Counted from the stretch's first letter, positions 48,642 through 60,447 are shown. The stretch is 64,000 nt of DNA from Pseudomonas sp. N3-W (GCF_024970185.1 NZ_CP103965.1:3530001-3594000); one strand, 5' to 3'. Notes: generated by a model from the letters alone, not told the origin. Numbers and translations are program-made.

Positions 48642-51600
48642 AGCGGAGTTTCCAGAGCTGCATCGGTACGTACCCCACGCCAGTGGTTGAAACGATGGCG
48701 CAGTTTATCGAGATAAAGGTAAACCACCGGGGTGGTGTAGAGGGTCAGCACCTGGCTGAAGATCAGCCCACCAATGATGGTCAGGCCCAGCGGCTGGCGC
48801 ATTTCCGCGCCTTCGGCCCGGCTCAGCAGCAATGGCAATGCGCCGAGGATCGCCGCCAGGGTGGTCATCAGAATCGGCCGCAGCCGTTGCAGGCAGGCGC
48901 TGCGAATCGACTCCAGCGGGTCCAGCCCCTGATGGCGCTCCAGTTGCAGCGCCAGGTCGATCATCAGAATCGCGTTTTTCTTCACCACGCCAATCAACAG
49001 GAACAGCCCCAGCAACGAAATCAGGCTGAACTCCCCGCCCAGCGCGTAGATCGACAGCAACGCGCCGACCCCCGCCGAAGGCAGGGTCGAGAGAATGGTC
49101 AGCGGGTGGATATAGCTTTCGTACAACACGCCCAGCACCAGATACACCGCCACCAGCGCACCGAGGATCATCCACGGCTGGCTCTTCTGGGTCGCGGCAA
49201 AGGCGTCGGCTGTACCGGCCATTTTCACGATCACGTCTTCCGGCATGCCAAGCTTGGCCACCGCCCGCTCAATGGCGGCGGTGCCCTGCTCCACCGTCAC
49301 GCCTTCGGCCATGTCGAAGGAAATGCTCTCCGAAGCGAACTGGCCTTCGTGGCTGACCCGGTCGTCTTCCAGGCTGTTTTCATAATGGGCGATGGTCGAC
49401 AGTGGAATCCGCGCCCCGGTACTGGTAATCACCTGGACCTGCTTGAGGGTAATCGGGTCCTGGGCGTATTTCGGATTGACCTCCATCACCACTTGATACT
49501 GGTTGAGGCTGTCGTAGATGGTCGAAATCTGCCGCTGGCTGTAAGCGTTGTTGAGCACCGCCGTGACCATGTCCATGTCCACGCCCAGACGTTTGGCCTG
49601 ATCGCGGTCCACCACCAACGTCACCTGCGGCGCGCCTCGGCCCTCCCGGGCATCGATGGCGGTCAGCTCTGGCAAGGCCCGGAATGCGGTGATCAATTTC
49701 GGATACCACTCACGCAGTGCGCCCAGATCACCGCTTTGCAGGATGTAGGAATATTGCGAGGTGGTCTGTTCACGACCGCCACCAAATTGCAGGTCCTGGT
49801 CGGCCATCAGCATCAACTGCGCCCCGGCGACCTTGGGCATTTCCTTGCGGATGCGCTCAATGACTTTCTGCGCGGAAAGATTGCGTTCCTTGATCGGCTT
49901 CAGGCGCACCAGCATGAAGGCGTTGTTGGTGCCGTTGGTGCCGCCGATGAAACCGGCAACGCTTTCCACTGCCGGGTCCTTGAGCACGGCGCGGCGGAAC
50001 GTCTCCATTTTCGGCTGCATCACGCTGAACGACAGGCCGTCGTCGCCACGCACGAAACCGATCAACTGACCGGTGTCCTGCTGCGGCAGAAACGTCTTCG
50101 GCACCACCACATACAGCGCAACGTTGACGCCGATGGTCAGCAGCAGCGTGAGCAAGGTCAGGCGCCGGTGACGCAGCACCCAATCGAGGCTGGTGGCGTA
50201 CTTGCCGACCATCCATTCGTTGGCCCGCTGGCTCCAGCGCTGCAAACGGTTCTCCTGACCTGGCGTGTGCGGCTTGAGCCAGCGGGCACAGAGCATCGGC
50301 GTGAGGGTCAACGACACCACCAGCGACACCACGATGGACGCCGCCAGGGTGATGGAAAACTCGCGGAACAGGCTTTCGATGATCCCGCCCATGAACAGGA
50401 TCGACAGGAACACCGCCACCAGCGAGACGTTCATCGACAGCAAGGTGAAGCCGACTTCCTGCGCGCCGAGGTAGGCGGCTTTCATCGGTGGCACACCCTC
50501 GTCGATGTGCCGGGAAATGTTCTCCAGCACCACGATGGCGTCGTCCACCACCAGCCCGGTGGCCAGGATCAACGCCATCAGCGACAGGTTGTTGAGCGAG
50601 AACCCATAGAGGTACATCACCGCAAACGTGCCGACCAGCGACACCGGCACCGCCAGGGTCGGGATCAGCGAGGCGCGGAAATTACCGAGGAACAGGAACA
50701 CCACCAGAATCACCAGCGCCACGGCGATCAGCAGGGTCATTTCCGCTTCGTGCAGCGTCGCCTTGATCACCGGCGAACGGTCCATGGCCAGGTTCAGTTT
50801 GACGCTGGCTGGCAGCACGGCCTGCAACGCCGGCAACTGGGCCTTGATCTCGTTCACGGTTTCAATGATGTTGGCGCCAGCCTGCCGGTTGATCACCAGC
50901 AACACCGCCGCGTCATCGTTGAAGAAACCGCTGTTGTAGCGGTCTTCAACGCTGTCGCTGACCGTGGCCACATCTTTCAGGCGCAGGGCCGCGCCGTTGT
51001 TGTAGTGGATGATCAGCGACTCATAGTCCTTGGCTTTTTCCAGCTGGTCGTTGGCCTGCACCTGCCACAAACGCTGGTCGTCCTCGACCGAACCCTTGGG
51101 TCGGCGCACGTTGGCGTTGGCAATGGTGTTGCGCACATCGTCCAGGGCCACGCCGTACTGGTTCAGCGCCTGCGGTTCGAGCTCGATACGCACTGCCGGC
51201 AGCGAGCTGCCGCCGATCTGCACCTCACCCACGCCCTGCACCTGCGACAGGCTTTGCGACAGAATCGTCGAGGCCAGGTCGTAGAGCTGGCCTTTTTGCA
51301 GCACGTCGGAAGTCAGCGACAGCACCATGATCGGCGCCTGGGACGGGTTGACCTTCTTGTAGGTCGGCATGCTGCGCATGCCGCTGGGCAGCAGGTTGCG
51401 CGAGGCGTTGATCGCTGCCTGCACTTCCCGGGCCGCGCCGTTGATGTCGCGGTCCAGGTCGAATTGCAGGATCACCCGCGTCGAACCCTGACTGGAGCGG
51501 CTGCTCATGGTGTTGACCCCGGCGATCGCACCGAAGGAGCGCTCCAGCGGCGTGGCCACGGTCGAGGCCATGACCTCGGGGCTGGCGCCCGGCAGGCTGG

Positions 51601-51745
51601 CCTGGACCACGATCACCGGGAAATCCATCTGCGGCAGCGGCGACACCGGCAGCAAACCAAAGCACACACCGCCCAGCAGCATGATCGCCAGGCTCAGGAG
51701 CATGGTTGCTACCGGGCGCTTGATGAAGGGGCCGGACAGGTTCAT
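48638..51745 (-). CDS. muxC: RND efflux transporter MuxC (MdtC-like)
   Basis: A 1035-residue inner-membrane proton-driven exporter of the RND (HAE1) family, 12 transmembrane helices with two large periplasmic loops. The first helix starts at [17 protein letters not shown]. The TM4 proton-relay Asp pair is in [16 protein letters not shown]. In MdtABC/MuxABC systems two different RND subunits form the pump; this is the C-type partner. Four-base overlaps with muxB upstream and opmB downstream indicate one transcript. Known substrates of the family are novobiocin, aztreonam, macrolides and bile salts; those here are not shown by sequence. Confidence 0.95.
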   Translation of the reverse strand: MNLSGPFIKRPVATMLLSLAIMLLGGVCFGLLPVSPLPQMDFPVIVVQASLPGASPEVMASTVATPLERSFGAIAGVNTMSSRSSQGSTRVILQFDLDRDINGAAREVQAAINASRNLLPSGMRSMPTYKKVNPSQAPIMVLSLTSDVLQKGQLYDLASTILSQSLSQVQGVGEVQIGGSSLPAVRIELEPQALNQYGVALDDVRNTIANANVRRPKGSVEDDQRLWQVQANDQLEKAKDYESLIIHYNNGAALRLKDVATVSDSVEDRYNSGFFNDDAAVLLVINRQAGANIIETVNEIKAQLPALQAVLPASVKLNLAMDRSPVIKATLHEAEMTLLIAVALVILVVFLFLGNFRASLIPTLAVPVSLVGTFAVMYLYGFSLNNLSLMALILATGLVVDDAIVVLENISRHIDEGVPPMKAAYLGAQEVGFTLLSMNVSLVAVFLSILFMGGIIESLFREFSITLAASIVVSLVVSLTLTPMLCARWLKPHTPGQENRLQRWSQRANEWMVGKYATSLDWVLRHRRLTLLTLLLTIGVNVALYVVVPKTFLPQQDTGQLIGFVRGDDGLSFSVMQPKMETFRRAVLKDPAVESVAGFIGGTNGTNNAFMLVRLKPIKERNLSAQKVIERIRKEMPKVAGAQLMLMADQDLQFGGGREQTTSQYSYILQSGDLGALREWYPKLITAFRALPELTAIDAREGRGAPQVTLVVDRDQAKRLGVDMDMVTAVLNNAYSQRQISTIYDSLNQYQVVMEVNPKYAQDPITLKQVQVITSTGARIPLSTIAHYENSLEDDRVSHEGQFASESISFDMAEGVTVEQGTAAIERAVAKLGMPEDVIVKMAGTADAFAATQKSQPWMILGALVAVYLVLGVLYESYIHPLTILSTLPSAGVGALLSIYALGGEFSLISLLGLFLLIGVVKKNAILMIDLALQLERHQGLDPLESIRSACLQRLRPILMTTLAAILGALPLLLSRAEGAEMRQPLGLTIIGGLIFSQVLTLYTTPVVYLYLDKLRHRFNHWRGVRTDAALETPL

Positions 51746-54700
51746 GGCTGTTCTACCGCCTCCACACGCGACGGCGCATGCCCCCAGCGCCGACCGAGAC
51801 GGTCGAAGTACAGGTAAATCACCGGTGTGGTGAACAGCGTCAGTACCTGGCTCACCAGCAACCCGCCGACCATCACCAGACCCAGCGGCTGACGCAATTC
51901 AGCGCCGGAGCCGGTGGCCAGCATCAATGGCACTGCACCGAACAGGGCCGCCAGGGTGGTCATCAGAATCGGCCGGAAGCGCAGCAGCGCCGCCTGGTAA
52001 ATCGCCTGTTCCGGGGCCATGCCCTGGTTGCGCTCAGCGTCCAGGGCGAAGTCGATCATCATGATCGCGTTCTTTTTCACGATGCCGATCAGCAAGATGA
52101 TGCCGATGATCGCGATCATCCCCAGGTCATTGCCACTGAGCAGCAGCGCCAGCAAGGCGCCAACCGCTGCCGAGGGCAAGGTCGAGAGAATGGTGATCGG
52201 GTGGATGTAGCTCTCGTACAACACGCCCAGCACGATGTACATGGTCACCACCGCCGCCAGGATCAGCAGCAAGGTGCTCGACAGCGACGCCTGGAACGCT
52301 TCGGCCGCGCCCTGGAATTGCGTCTGCACGCCAATCGGCATGCCGATGTCTTTCTGCACCTGGCCGATGACCTCGACCGCCTTGCCCAACGCCACGCCGG
52401 GCGCGAGGTTGAACGACATCATCACCGCCGGGAACTGGCCGATGTGGGTGATCGCCAGTTGCGTCTGCCGCTCCTCGACATGCGCCAGGCTGGACAGGCG
52501 AACCTGCCCGCCGCTGGTGGTCTTGACGTGAATCTGGTTCAGCGCGTCCGGGCCGATCTTCTCGCCGGACTGCGATTGCAGGACCACCCGGTACTGACTG
52601 GCCTGGGTGTAGATGGTGGAAATCTGCCGCTGGCCGAAGGCGTCGTACAGCGCATCGGTGATGTTCTGCACCGACACCCCGACCCGCGACGCCGCATCGC
52701 GGTCGATCACCAGGTACACCTGCAAGCCCTTGTCCTGCAAATCGCTGGCGACGTCGGTCAGCTCCGGCCGCTTGGCCAGGGCCTCCACCAGGCGCCCGCT
52801 CCACAGGCTGAGCAATTCAGAGTCCGGGGATGACATGCTGAACTGGTACTGGGTGCGGCTGACCCGGTCTTCAATGGTCAGGTCCTGCACCGGTTGCATG
52901 AACAGGCGGATGCCGATCAGCTTGTCGACTTCCGGTTGCAGACGAGCGATGACCTTGGTTGCGCTCAGGTCACGGTCACTGTGGGCCTTGAGGTTGATCA
53001 ACATGCGGCCACTGTTCAACGTCGAGTTGTCGCCGTCCACGCCGATGTAGGACGACAGGCTTTCGACTGCCGGGTCTTGCAGAATGACTTTGGCCAGTTC
53101 CTGCTGACGGTCCGCCATGGCCGTGAAGGAAATCGATTGCGGCGCCTCGGAAATGCCCTGGATCACCCCGGTGTCCTGCACCGGGAAGAAGCCCTTGGGC
53201 ACCACCATATAGAGAAACACCGTCAGTGCCAGCGTGCCGATGGCCACCAGCAAGGTCAGCGGCTGGTGCTTGAGCACCCACTGCAATTTGCGCCCGTAGG
53301 CGGCGATCATCCAGTCGATGGTGGCGCCACTGGCACGGTAGAAACGGCCCTGGTCTTCTTCTTTCGGTTCACGCTTGAGCAACCGCGCGCACATCATCGG
53401 CGTCAGGGTCAGGGACACCACCAGTGAAATCAGGATCGCCACCGCCAGGGTGATGGCGAACTCGCGGAACAGGCGTCCCACCACATCGGCCATGAACAGC
53501 AGCGGAATCAGCACCGCAATCAGCGACAGCGTCAGGGAGATCAGCGTGAAACCGATCTGCTTGGCACCCTTGAGCGCCGCCTGCATGGGGCTGTCGCCCT
53601 CTTCGATGAAACGGGAAATGTTTTCCAGCATGACGATGGCATCGTCCACCACAAAACCGGTGGCGATGGTCAGGGCCATCAGGGTCAGGTTGTTGACCGA
53701 GAACCCGGCGAGGTACATCACGCCGAAGGTGCCGATCAGCGACAGCGGCACGGCCACCGACGGAATAATGGTAGCGCTGGCGCGACGCAGGAACAGGAAC
53801 GTCACCATGACCACCAGGGCGATGGCGATCAGCAGTTCGTGTTGCACGTCCTTGACCGAAGCACGAATGGTCTGGGTGCGGTCGGTGAGGACCGTGACGT
53901 CGAGGCCGGCCGGCAGGTTGTCGGTGATGCTCGGCAGCAGCGCCTTGATCCGGTCTACCACTTCGATGACGTTGGCACCCGGTTGGCGCTGAATGTTCAG
54001 CAACACCGCCTGGTTTTCATTGGCCCATGCGGCCAGCCGTTCGTTCTCGGCACCGTCGACGATCTGCGCCACGTCCTTGAGCCGCAACGGCGCGCCGTTG
54101 TTGTAGGCCAGGATCAGGTTGGCGTAGTCCTTGGGCGACGTCAGTTGATCGTTTGCGTCGAGCATCGACACCCGGGTCGGGCCATCAAAGTTGCCCTTGG
54201 GCTGGTTGACGTTGGAGGCGCCGACCAGCGTGCGCACGTCTGACAGGTTCAAGCCGTTGGCCGCCAGGGCTTCGGGATTGACCTTGATGCGCACGGCCTG
54301 ACGCTGACCGCCGGCAATGCTGACCATGCCGACGCCGCTGATCTGGGCGATTTTCTGCGCCATGCGCGTATCGACCAGATCATTGAGTTTGGGCAGGAGC
54401 ATGGTCTTGGAAGTGATGGCCAGGGTCAGCACGGGCGTATCCGCCGGGTTGACCTTGTTGTACACCGGTGGCGCCGGCAAGTCCTTGGGCAGCAGGTTGG
54501 TGGCGGCGTTGATCGCAGCCTGCACCTGTTGCTCGGCGACATCCATATTGATGTCGAGGCTGAAACGCAGGGTCAGCACCGAGGCGCCGCCCGAGCTGGT
54601 GGACGCCATCTGGGTCAGGCCGGGCATCTGCCCGAACTGGCGCTCCAGCGGCGCGGTCACCGCGCTGGTCATCACATCCGGACTGGCGCCGGGATAGAGG

Positions 54701-54846
54701 GTCATGACCCGTATAGTCGGGTAATCGACCTGAGGCAGGGCCGACACCGGCAGCAACCGATAGGCGATCAGGCCGGCCAGGACGATGGCCAGCATGCTCA
54801 GGGTAGTGGCTACCGGACGGAGGATGAACAGCCGCGAGATGTTCAT
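51742..54846 (-). CDS. muxB: RND efflux transporter MuxB (MdtB-like)
   Basis: A 1034-residue RND exporter, paralogous to muxC but clearly distinct (first helix [19 protein letters not shown]). The proton-relay region reads [16 protein letters not shown]. It would form the heterotrimeric pump together with MuxC, the B subunit usually present in two copies (known from MdtBC). It overlaps muxA by four bases at its start and muxC by four at its end. Confidence 0.95.
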   Translation of the reverse strand: MNISRLFILRPVATTLSMLAIVLAGLIAYRLLPVSALPQVDYPTIRVMTLYPGASPDVMTSAVTAPLERQFGQMPGLTQMASTSSGGASVLTLRFSLDINMDVAEQQVQAAINAATNLLPKDLPAPPVYNKVNPADTPVLTLAITSKTMLLPKLNDLVDTRMAQKIAQISGVGMVSIAGGQRQAVRIKVNPEALAANGLNLSDVRTLVGASNVNQPKGNFDGPTRVSMLDANDQLTSPKDYANLILAYNNGAPLRLKDVAQIVDGAENERLAAWANENQAVLLNIQRQPGANVIEVVDRIKALLPSITDNLPAGLDVTVLTDRTQTIRASVKDVQHELLIAIALVVMVTFLFLRRASATIIPSVAVPLSLIGTFGVMYLAGFSVNNLTLMALTIATGFVVDDAIVMLENISRFIEEGDSPMQAALKGAKQIGFTLISLTLSLIAVLIPLLFMADVVGRLFREFAITLAVAILISLVVSLTLTPMMCARLLKREPKEEDQGRFYRASGATIDWMIAAYGRKLQWVLKHQPLTLLVAIGTLALTVFLYMVVPKGFFPVQDTGVIQGISEAPQSISFTAMADRQQELAKVILQDPAVESLSSYIGVDGDNSTLNSGRMLINLKAHSDRDLSATKVIARLQPEVDKLIGIRLFMQPVQDLTIEDRVSRTQYQFSMSSPDSELLSLWSGRLVEALAKRPELTDVASDLQDKGLQVYLVIDRDAASRVGVSVQNITDALYDAFGQRQISTIYTQASQYRVVLQSQSGEKIGPDALNQIHVKTTSGGQVRLSSLAHVEERQTQLAITHIGQFPAVMMSFNLAPGVALGKAVEVIGQVQKDIGMPIGVQTQFQGAAEAFQASLSSTLLLILAAVVTMYIVLGVLYESYIHPITILSTLPSAAVGALLALLLSGNDLGMIAIIGIILLIGIVKKNAIMMIDFALDAERNQGMAPEQAIYQAALLRFRPILMTTLAALFGAVPLMLATGSGAELRQPLGLVMVGGLLVSQVLTLFTTPVIYLYFDRLGRRWGHAPSRVEAVEQP

Positions 54847-56153
54847 TCGCCCTTCTTCGCCTTGTCGTCAGCGCCCGGTTCAGTCTTGCCGGCCGCATGC
54901 TTGCCTTGCAGGTGTTCGGTCGGGGTGGTCGGCACGTCCTCGCTGCTGTTGACCACTTCCACTTCGCTGCCTTCTTTCAGGCGGTCAGTGCCTTCGAGGA
55001 CCACCCGATCACCGGCGGCCAGGCCTTCGGTAATCACCGTGTTATCGCCGTCGCTCGGGCCGACTTTCAACGGGCGAATCTTGACCTTCTTGTCGCCGTC
55101 GAGGGCATAGACAAAGGTGCCGTTGGTGCCGAACTGAATCGCCGCCGACGGCGCCAGCACAACGCCCTTGAGAGTATCGGCCAGCAGGTGCACGTTGACG
55201 AACTGATTGGGGAACAGCGACTGGTCACGGTTGTCGTAACGCGCCTTGAACTTGAGGGTGCCGGTGGTCACGTCGATCTGGTTGTCCAGGCTTTGCAGCA
55301 TGCCGCTGGCCTGGATCCTGGTATCGCCACGGTCCCAGGCTTCGGCAGGCAGTTTGGCGCCGCTGTGGTAGCGGGCCAGCACGGTGTCCAGGGTGTTTTC
55401 CGGCAACGTGAAGACCACGCTGATCGGCTGGGTCTGGGTGATGATCGCCAGCGCCGTGGTGTCGTTGGCCGCCACCAGGTTGCCGACATCCAGTTGACGC
55501 AGGCCCACGCGACCGGCAATCGGTGCGCGGATTTTGGTGAATTCGAGGTTGAGCTTGGCGTCGTTGACCGCCGCCTGGTTGGTCTTGACCGTGCCCAGGT
55601 ACTGGCCGACCAGCGCTTCGGCGGTATCGAGGGTCTGCTTGGCAATACTGTCTTCCTTGAACAGGTTGCGATAACGCTCGACATCCACCTGGGCGTTTTT
55701 CAGCTGCGCCTGGTTCTGCAACAAGGTGCCTTCGGCCTGGAGCAAGGCGTTCTGGTAAGGCCGTGGATCGATCTCGGCCAGCAAGTCGCCCGCCTTGACC
55801 ATCTGCCCTTCTTCGAAGGCGACTTTCACCAACTCGCCAGCAACGCGGCTGCGCACGTTGATCGTGTTCAGTGCCGTGACCGTGCCCAATGCCTTGTAGT
55901 ACAGCGGGAAATCACCCGTGACCGCCGGCGCCACCCGCACCGGGATCGGCCCGGTCGCCCCGCCAAACCCCGGACGCATCCCCCCGGCCTTGCCTGTGTG
56001 CCCGGCGGTGGCCTTTTTCGCTGCGGCGTCTTTATGGCCACTGCCTGCGGGCCAGAATTTCCAGCACACGCCAGCGACAACCAACAGGACAAGCAGGCCA
56101 AACAGCCAGCGACGGGGACTACGGGAGGAGGATTGCATTGAATGATCAACCAT
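54843..56153 (-). CDS. muxA: Membrane fusion protein MuxA (MdtA-like)
   Basis: A 436-residue periplasmic adaptor. One N-terminal membrane anchor ([16 protein letters not shown]) is followed by a Gly/Lys/Ala linker, the first half lipoyl domain ([20 protein letters not shown]), an alpha-hairpin (about residues 145-210), the second lipoyl half and the beta-barrel and membrane-proximal domains, with a charged tail (DDKAKKGE). It bridges MuxBC to OpmB. The ATG at 56153 ([10 protein letters not shown]) is chosen; the frame extends to a TTG at 56201 with no ribosome binding site. It is the first gene of the run, and muxB overlaps its end. Confidence 0.94.
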   Translation of the reverse strand: MVDHSMQSSSRSPRRWLFGLLVLLVVAGVCWKFWPAGSGHKDAAAKKATAGHTGKAGGMRPGFGGATGPIPVRVAPAVTGDFPLYYKALGTVTALNTINVRSRVAGELVKVAFEEGQMVKAGDLLAEIDPRPYQNALLQAEGTLLQNQAQLKNAQVDVERYRNLFKEDSIAKQTLDTAEALVGQYLGTVKTNQAAVNDAKLNLEFTKIRAPIAGRVGLRQLDVGNLVAANDTTALAIITQTQPISVVFTLPENTLDTVLARYHSGAKLPAEAWDRGDTRIQASGMLQSLDNQIDVTTGTLKFKARYDNRDQSLFPNQFVNVHLLADTLKGVVLAPSAAIQFGTNGTFVYALDGDKKVKIRPLKVGPSDGDNTVITEGLAAGDRVVLEGTDRLKEGSEVEVVNSSEDVPTTPTEHLQGKHAAGKTEPGADDKAKKGE

Positions 56154-56283
56154 GGGCGCGGGGGCTTCTTTTACAGGAGGCTGAACGATAAGCACTGGCA
56201 AGCATTATGCAAAGCAGCTTTACCGGCTATTTACTTTCGGCGTTGGTAACAGGATGTGTTTCCAAGACACTGAATCACAAATG

Positions 56284-56311
56284 AAAACGGCCTGGACAGA
56301 GCCAGGCCGTT
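56284..56311 (-). terminator. Rho-independent terminator of tpx
   Basis: A perfect 10-bp stem (aacggcctgg at 56286-56295, ccaggccgtt at 56302-56311) with a 6-base loop and T run on the - strand, 18 bases after the tpx stop. Confidence 0.88.
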
Positions 56312-56329
56312 AACAATTGTAAAAGGCGC

Positions 56330-56830
56330 TTACTTGAGGACGGCCAGCGCCGCTTCGTAGTTAGGCTCTTCTGCAATTTCTTTTACGAGCTCGCTGTGCA
56401 GCACGTTGTCGTTTTCGTCCAGTACCACGACGGCACGGGCGGTCAGGCCTTTGAGCGGGCCGTCAGCGATGGCGACGCCGTAGTTCTCGATGAACTCGGC
56501 ACCACGCAGGGTCGACAGGTTCTGGACGTTTTCCAGGCCCTCAGCGCCGCAGAAACGAGCCTGGGCAAACGGCAGGTCGGCAGAGATGCACAGCACCACG
56601 GTGTTGGCGACGTTATTGGCCTGGGCGTTGAACGTGCGCACCGAAGTGGCGCAGGTCGGGGTGTCGACGCTTGGGAAGATGTTCAGCACTTTGCGCTTGC
56701 CGGCGAAGCTCGCCAGGGTCACGTCCGACAGATTGCCCGCTACCAGGGAAAAGGCTGGCGCCTTGGAACCGGCTTGTGGCAGTTGGCCGTTGACTTGAAC
56801 CGGGTTGCCTTTGAGAGTGACTTGAGCCAT
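56330..56830 (-). CDS. tpx: Thiol peroxidase Tpx
   Basis: A 166-residue atypical 2-Cys peroxiredoxin that reduces lipid and other hydroperoxides using thioredoxin. The peroxidatic Cys60 is in [12 protein letters not shown] and the resolving Cys94 in [12 protein letters not shown], both at the family positions. Length and the N-terminal [15 protein letters not shown] are typical. AAGGA eight bases upstream selects the ATG at 56830; the longer frame upstream is non-coding. It has its own terminator and stands alone. Confidence 0.97.
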   Translation of the reverse strand: MAQVTLKGNPVQVNGQLPQAGSKAPAFSLVAGNLSDVTLASFAGKRKVLNIFPSVDTPTCATSVRTFNAQANNVANTVVLCISADLPFAQARFCGAEGLENVQNLSTLRGAEFIENYGVAIADGPLKGLTARAVVVLDENDNVLHSELVKEIAEEPNYEAALAVLK

Positions 56831-56997
56831 GAACGGAGTCCTTCTGATGGTAGTGGTGGAGAATTTTGAAGAGGTCGAAGTTAACCACGAAATTGTCCGA
56901 CGACCTATGGTCAAACACAAATTGTCATACGCTGGTGCGGTGACGGGATACACCACCCACAGGCAACCACAAACCCTGTGGGAGCGTACAGTCTGAT

Positions 56998-57453
56998 TCA
57001 GCGCAGCAACCGCAACATATTGCGATGCCGCGCCTCGAAAATCCGCCGCATATAGCCATCCACCAGCAACCACTCCACCACTGCGCCACCGATGGCCGCG
57101 TACGTCACCCGGTCGGTGTACAGCGTACCGCCCTCACCCGCCGCCACCCGATGTTCATGACGAAAGGCAGCCATCGGCCCCTTGAGCATCTCATCGATGA
57201 AATGCCGCTCGCCCACCTCGCGAATCACCACCGTCCAGTGGGTCGGGATGACATTGAACATCCAGTGCCGAAAACGAAACTGCCGCCCCGCTTCGATGCG
57301 CAGGTTGGCCAGGTCGATATCGCCCAGGGGCGTGACCCGCTCGGGGAAGATCTTCGGGAAGTTGACGCCGTCGAGGCAGAAGTCGAGGACCTGATCAGGC
57401 GTACGGTCGGGGATGAGCGTGGTGGTTTCCAGGACGGGCATGAACGACGGCAT
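56998..57453 (-). CDS. SRPBCC-type polyketide cyclase/lipid-binding-fold protein
   Basis: A 151-residue protein with the beta-alpha pattern of the SRPBCC/START-like fold ([20 protein letters not shown] at the start, a C-terminal long helix [19 protein letters not shown]). These proteins bind hydrophobic small molecules; no catalytic residue can be named. Starts at 57465 (TTG), 57453 (ATG) and 57441 (ATG) are all possible, and none has a strong ribosome binding site. It lies alone between the tpx promoter region and a REPIN. Confidence 0.72.
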   Translation of the reverse strand: MPSFMPVLETTTLIPDRTPDQVLDFCLDGVNFPKIFPERVTPLGDIDLANLRIEAGRQFRFRHWMFNVIPTHWTVVIREVGERHFIDEMLKGPMAAFRHEHRVAAGEGGTLYTDRVTYAAIGGAVVEWLLVDGYMRRIFEARHRNMLRLLR

Positions 57454-57534
57454 TCCATTGGCCAAGGGGATGGCAGATTAGCACCACTGCCAACCACACA
57501 CATCCTCCGCAGGCTGTCCTGCATGGATATCAGT

Positions 57535-57622
57535 GTGGGAGCGAGCCTGCTCGCGAAGAGGCCGTCCCATCCAGCCTCAATGTTGACTGGCCCACCACCT
57601 TCGCGAGCAGCCTCGCTCCCAC
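57535..57622. repeat. REPIN in the 328-base gap before the outer-membrane protein gene
   Basis: Inverted REP arms 57535-57557 and 57600-57622 (one mismatch, CAGCCTCGC instead of CAGGCTCGC), core GAGCGAGCCTGCTCGCG. In the rest of the interval 57466-57793 no gene or promoter was identified. Confidence 0.9.
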
Positions 57623-57793
57623 AGGATTTTGAATCGTTCCACAAAACGAATGAATTAATGCCTTCGGCTGGCGAACCCGTGGTTAAGTGCTAGCTTGAAC
57701 TGACACGTCCTACAGGCTGATCGGAAAGAGATTACGTAGTAACGGCCGAGAAGTGCCGAGTCGTCCAGTGAGCCACCAGGGAATCGGGGAATC

Positions 57794-58585
57794 ATGTCGA
57801 AAAATGCGCAAACACACGCCCTGTTGCTGGCGGCCTCAATGGCGTCTGCGGTTTGTGCGTATGCCGATAACGCTGAAGAAGCCAACAAAAGTAACAACCC
57901 GCTGAACCTGGCGCCTGGCGCCAATCTGCAGGATTACTACACGCCACGGCTCTACGACAGCAACGTCCACACCAACGATGCGTTGCTGCGCGGCACCCTG
58001 CCGATTGCGCCCAACGACTTCATCGGCGTACCGCAATTGCTGCGCGCGACCTTGCCGATCAGCACCCGCCCTGATCCGCACAACGGCTACAGCACTGGCA
58101 TCGGCGACCTGAACCTGTTCGATATTTTCCTGCTCAAGACCGACGGCGTGCAATTGGGCATCGGTCCGCAAATCACCGCGCCCACAGCCGAGCACGACGA
58201 GCTGGGCACCGGCAAGTGGCAGGCGGGTCTGGCGGCCGTGGCGATTGATGCCTCGCCCAGCGGTTTGCTTGGCGCACTGGTGCAGTACCAAAGCGCCTTC
58301 GCCGGCGACCGCGATCGCGCTCATGTCGAAAGCGCAACGATGCAGCCCTTCATCATTCATAACCTGGAAAAAGGCTGGTATTTGCGCTCCACCGGCACCT
58401 GGACCTTCGACCTCAAGAACGACACCCACTACATCCCCATCGGTTTGGGCGGCGGCAAAGTCTGGAAATCAGGCGGCAACATTTTCAACACCTATATAGA
58501 GCCCCAATGGACGGTGGAACGAAAAGGCGATGGCCTGCCGCAGTTCACGCTGTTCGCCGGGATCAACGTCACGTTCGGTAAATAA
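57794..58585 (+). CDS. Probable outer-membrane beta-barrel protein
   Basis: A 263-residue exported protein. A signal peptide ends near AYADN. The mature part alternates polar and hydrophobic residues (LLRATLPISTR, GYSTGIGDLNLFDIFLL, YIEPQWTVERKGDG, FTLFAGINVTFGK), typical of a small beta-barrel such as the phenol-degradation MetA-like/transporter group; the C-terminal FGK is close to the usual barrel end. It is followed 10 bases later by the DUF1254 gene, and the pair may be co-transcribed. The substrate is unknown. Confidence 0.7.
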   Translation: MSKNAQTHALLLAASMASAVCAYADNAEEANKSNNPLNLAPGANLQDYYTPRLYDSNVHTNDALLRGTLPIAPNDFIGVPQLLRATLPISTRPDPHNGYSTGIGDLNLFDIFLLKTDGVQLGIGPQITAPTAEHDELGTGKWQAGLAAVAIDASPSGLLGALVQYQSAFAGDRDRAHVESATMQPFIIHNLEKGWYLRSTGTWTFDLKNDTHYIPIGLGGGKVWKSGGNIFNTYIEPQWTVERKGDGLPQFTLFAGINVTFGK

Positions 58586-58595
58586 GGACATTTAT

Positions 58596-59387
58596 ATGCA
58601 CATCTCGCTTCGTGCGGCAGGTTTCAGTGTCATGGCGATGTTTGCCAGTTGCGGCGTGGGCGCTCAGGCCCAGGCGCAGGACCTGGACACCCGCATCGGC
58701 AAAATCGCCATGCAAGGCGAGCTGCCGAGCCATGAGTCGATTCCCAAACTGTATGCCGAACTGGACTTCCAACAAGCGACCCAAAGTTATCTGTGGGCCT
58801 TGCCACTGGTGTCCTACGCGCAGTGGCAGGAGGAGTTTCGGGACAAGCTTGGCGCCCGCAGCGGCGACCTGATGGTGCTCAACAGTTACGAAGACAAGCT
58901 CGGCGTGCTGACCGCCAACGCCACCACGCCGTACATTCTCGGTTTCGTCGATCTCAATGATACCGGCCCGCTGGTCATTGAGCTGCCAGCCGGCCCGACT
59001 GCTGGCGGCATTGGTGATTTCTGGCAACGGGCGATCATCGACATGGGCCAGACCGGCCCGGACAAAGGCAAGGGTGGCAAGTACCTGGTGTTGCCACCGG
59101 GCGCCGAGTTGCCGGCCGACGCGGGTCAGTATTACCTGGCCCGTTCGCAGACCATGAACGTGCTGGTGGGCTTTCGCGTTCTCGATCCGGACCCGGCCAA
59201 AGGCAAGGCGCTGGTCGAGCAATTCAAGATGTACCCGTATGCCCAACGCGCCACGCCGGGCCCCACCAAGCTGCTCTCCCCTGGCGGCAAGGCCTGGTCC
59301 GGCACCCAGCCACGGGGCATGGCGTATTGGCAGCGTTTGCACCAGATCATCCAGAACGAACCGGTCAACGAACGGGATGTAGTCTAA
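58596..59387 (+). CDS. DUF1254 protein, C-terminally truncated
   Basis: A 263-residue exported protein: signal peptide, then the DUF1254 domain (SYLWALPLVSYAQWQEEF, TANATTPYILGFVDL, PLVIELPAGPTAGGIGDFWQ). Full proteins of this type are about 450-490 residues, with DUF1214 following DUF1254 (from memory). Here the frame stops at EPVNERDVV, where homologues normally run on, and the next 230 bases hold no continuation in any frame that I could see. It is therefore probably a truncated gene, or a short relative. AAGGA precedes the ATG. It follows the beta-barrel gene in an operon-like arrangement. Confidence 0.75.
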   Translation: MHISLRAAGFSVMAMFASCGVGAQAQAQDLDTRIGKIAMQGELPSHESIPKLYAELDFQQATQSYLWALPLVSYAQWQEEFRDKLGARSGDLMVLNSYEDKLGVLTANATTPYILGFVDLNDTGPLVIELPAGPTAGGIGDFWQRAIIDMGQTGPDKGKGGKYLVLPPGAELPADAGQYYLARSQTMNVLVGFRVLDPDPAKGKALVEQFKMYPYAQRATPGPTKLLSPGGKAWSGTQPRGMAYWQRLHQIIQNEPVNERDVV

Positions 59388-59465
59388 TATTCTAATTAAC
59401 CGTTTAAAATCATTAACTTACATACGTTTCAGACATATAAAAAGCCTATCTTTAAGCGCCTTTCC

Positions 59466-59485
59466 GGGCCAATAAACATTGGCCC
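59466..59485. terminator. Hairpin after the truncated DUF1254 gene
   Basis: GGGCCAAT and ATTGGCCC form a perfect 8-bp stem around AAAC; a second imperfect palindrome (CCCAAACACACGTGTTTTGGG) follows at 59483-59503. T runs are weak, so this is only a possible transcript end. Confidence 0.45.
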
Positions 59486-59616
59486 AAACACACGTGTTTT
59501 GGGGGAGGAAATTCCCAAGCTACCCCCCTCCTACGGCGTCCTGCCGACAGCTTCAATTTCCCATATGTGTCACAACATTTCCGCTGCTACGCTGTCCTCA
59601 AAACTGAGGACTCGCA

Positions 59617-59826
59617 ATGCCCCATTCAGACCTACTCCCTTCCCTGCTTTACAAGATCAACGAAAACCAACTTGCCCTCGAGGCTGCCATCTTGGAGCTT
59701 TCGAACTGGGTCGAGGCACGCGGCTCAGCCGATGTCGCCGACAACGTGCGGGGCGCCCTGGACACCATCGACAAGAACGAGGAGTTCATCAAGATGACGC
59801 TGGCGGTAATGATGGCGCCCGAGTGA
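59617..59826 (+). CDS. Small conserved-looking helical protein, 69 aa
   Basis: A 69-residue frame with a clear ribosome binding site (GAGGA seven bases before the ATG). The sequence is amphipathic and almost fully helical (LLYKINENQLALEAAILELS, SADVADNVRGALDTIDKN). Similar small proteins occur in fluorescent pseudomonads. There is no signal peptide or membrane segment. The function is unknown. Confidence 0.65.
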   Translation: MPHSDLLPSLLYKINENQLALEAAILELSNWVEARGSADVADNVRGALDTIDKNEEFIKMTLAVMMAPE

Positions 59827-59980
59827 CGGCTATCGGCCAAAAGCTGCCACTTAGCGCGACTCGATAATTCCAACCCGAACATGCATCATCAGGCCGCCAC
59901 GATCCCGTCGTGGCATCGAAGCCATAAGTGTAGAACCTGCCCGCCTGCACGAATTAGCCTTTTGAAATGGAAGTCATCTC

Positions 59981-60412
59981 ATGTTCGAACGTAACAAGCT
60001 GGTTCCGGAGTTAATGGTCACCAACCTGGATAGCAGCCTGGCTTTTTGGGTTTCTTGCTTGGGTCTCAAAATAGCTTATCAACGTCCGGAAGACGGATTT
60101 GCATACCTTGATTTGAACGGTGCTCAAGTAATGCTTGAGCAGATTGATTCGGACGCGGGGCAATGGCTGACTGCGCCGTTGACTAAGCCGTTTGGAAGGG
60201 GCATCAACCTACAGATTGATGTTGAGGCTGTCGCACCCATCATCCAAAAACTTGATCTGGCTGGATTTCCACTCTATCGAGAATGCAAAGACACTTGGTA
60301 TCGGGCAGATAATGTAGAAGTAGGCCAGCGCGAATTCATCGTCCAGGATCCCGACGGCTATCTTGTAAGGTTGGTAGAGCGGTTGGGGGAGAGACCGGCT
60401 TGCTCAATCTGA
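59981..60412 (+). CDS. VOC-family protein, bleomycin-resistance-like
   Basis: A 143-residue single-domain VOC (glyoxalase/bleomycin resistance) protein. The pattern VPELMVTNLDSSLAFWVSCLGL, DLNGAQVMLEQ and FIVQDPDGYLVRLVERLGE matches the bleomycin-binding-protein subgroup, which works by binding and sequestering the drug rather than by catalysis. The gene is visibly lower in GC than the housekeeping genes to its left and sits in the accessory stretch after 59.4 kb. GGAAG lies before the ATG. Actual resistance is not shown. Confidence 0.85.
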   Translation: MFERNKLVPELMVTNLDSSLAFWVSCLGLKIAYQRPEDGFAYLDLNGAQVMLEQIDSDAGQWLTAPLTKPFGRGINLQIDVEAVAPIIQKLDLAGFPLYRECKDTWYRADNVEVGQREFIVQDPDGYLVRLVERLGERPACSI

Positions 60413-60447
60413 AACTGAGCAAAGCCTACCGTCAGCTTTGTGCCGGT

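Noticed and set aside
48683..51817. A 1044-codon open frame on the + strand opposite muxC, and similar long antisense frames opposite treS, pvdQ and ccoG
   Set aside because: They are antisense shadows of high-GC genes: low-complexity His/Gln/Arg-rich translations with no domain pattern and no start signals.
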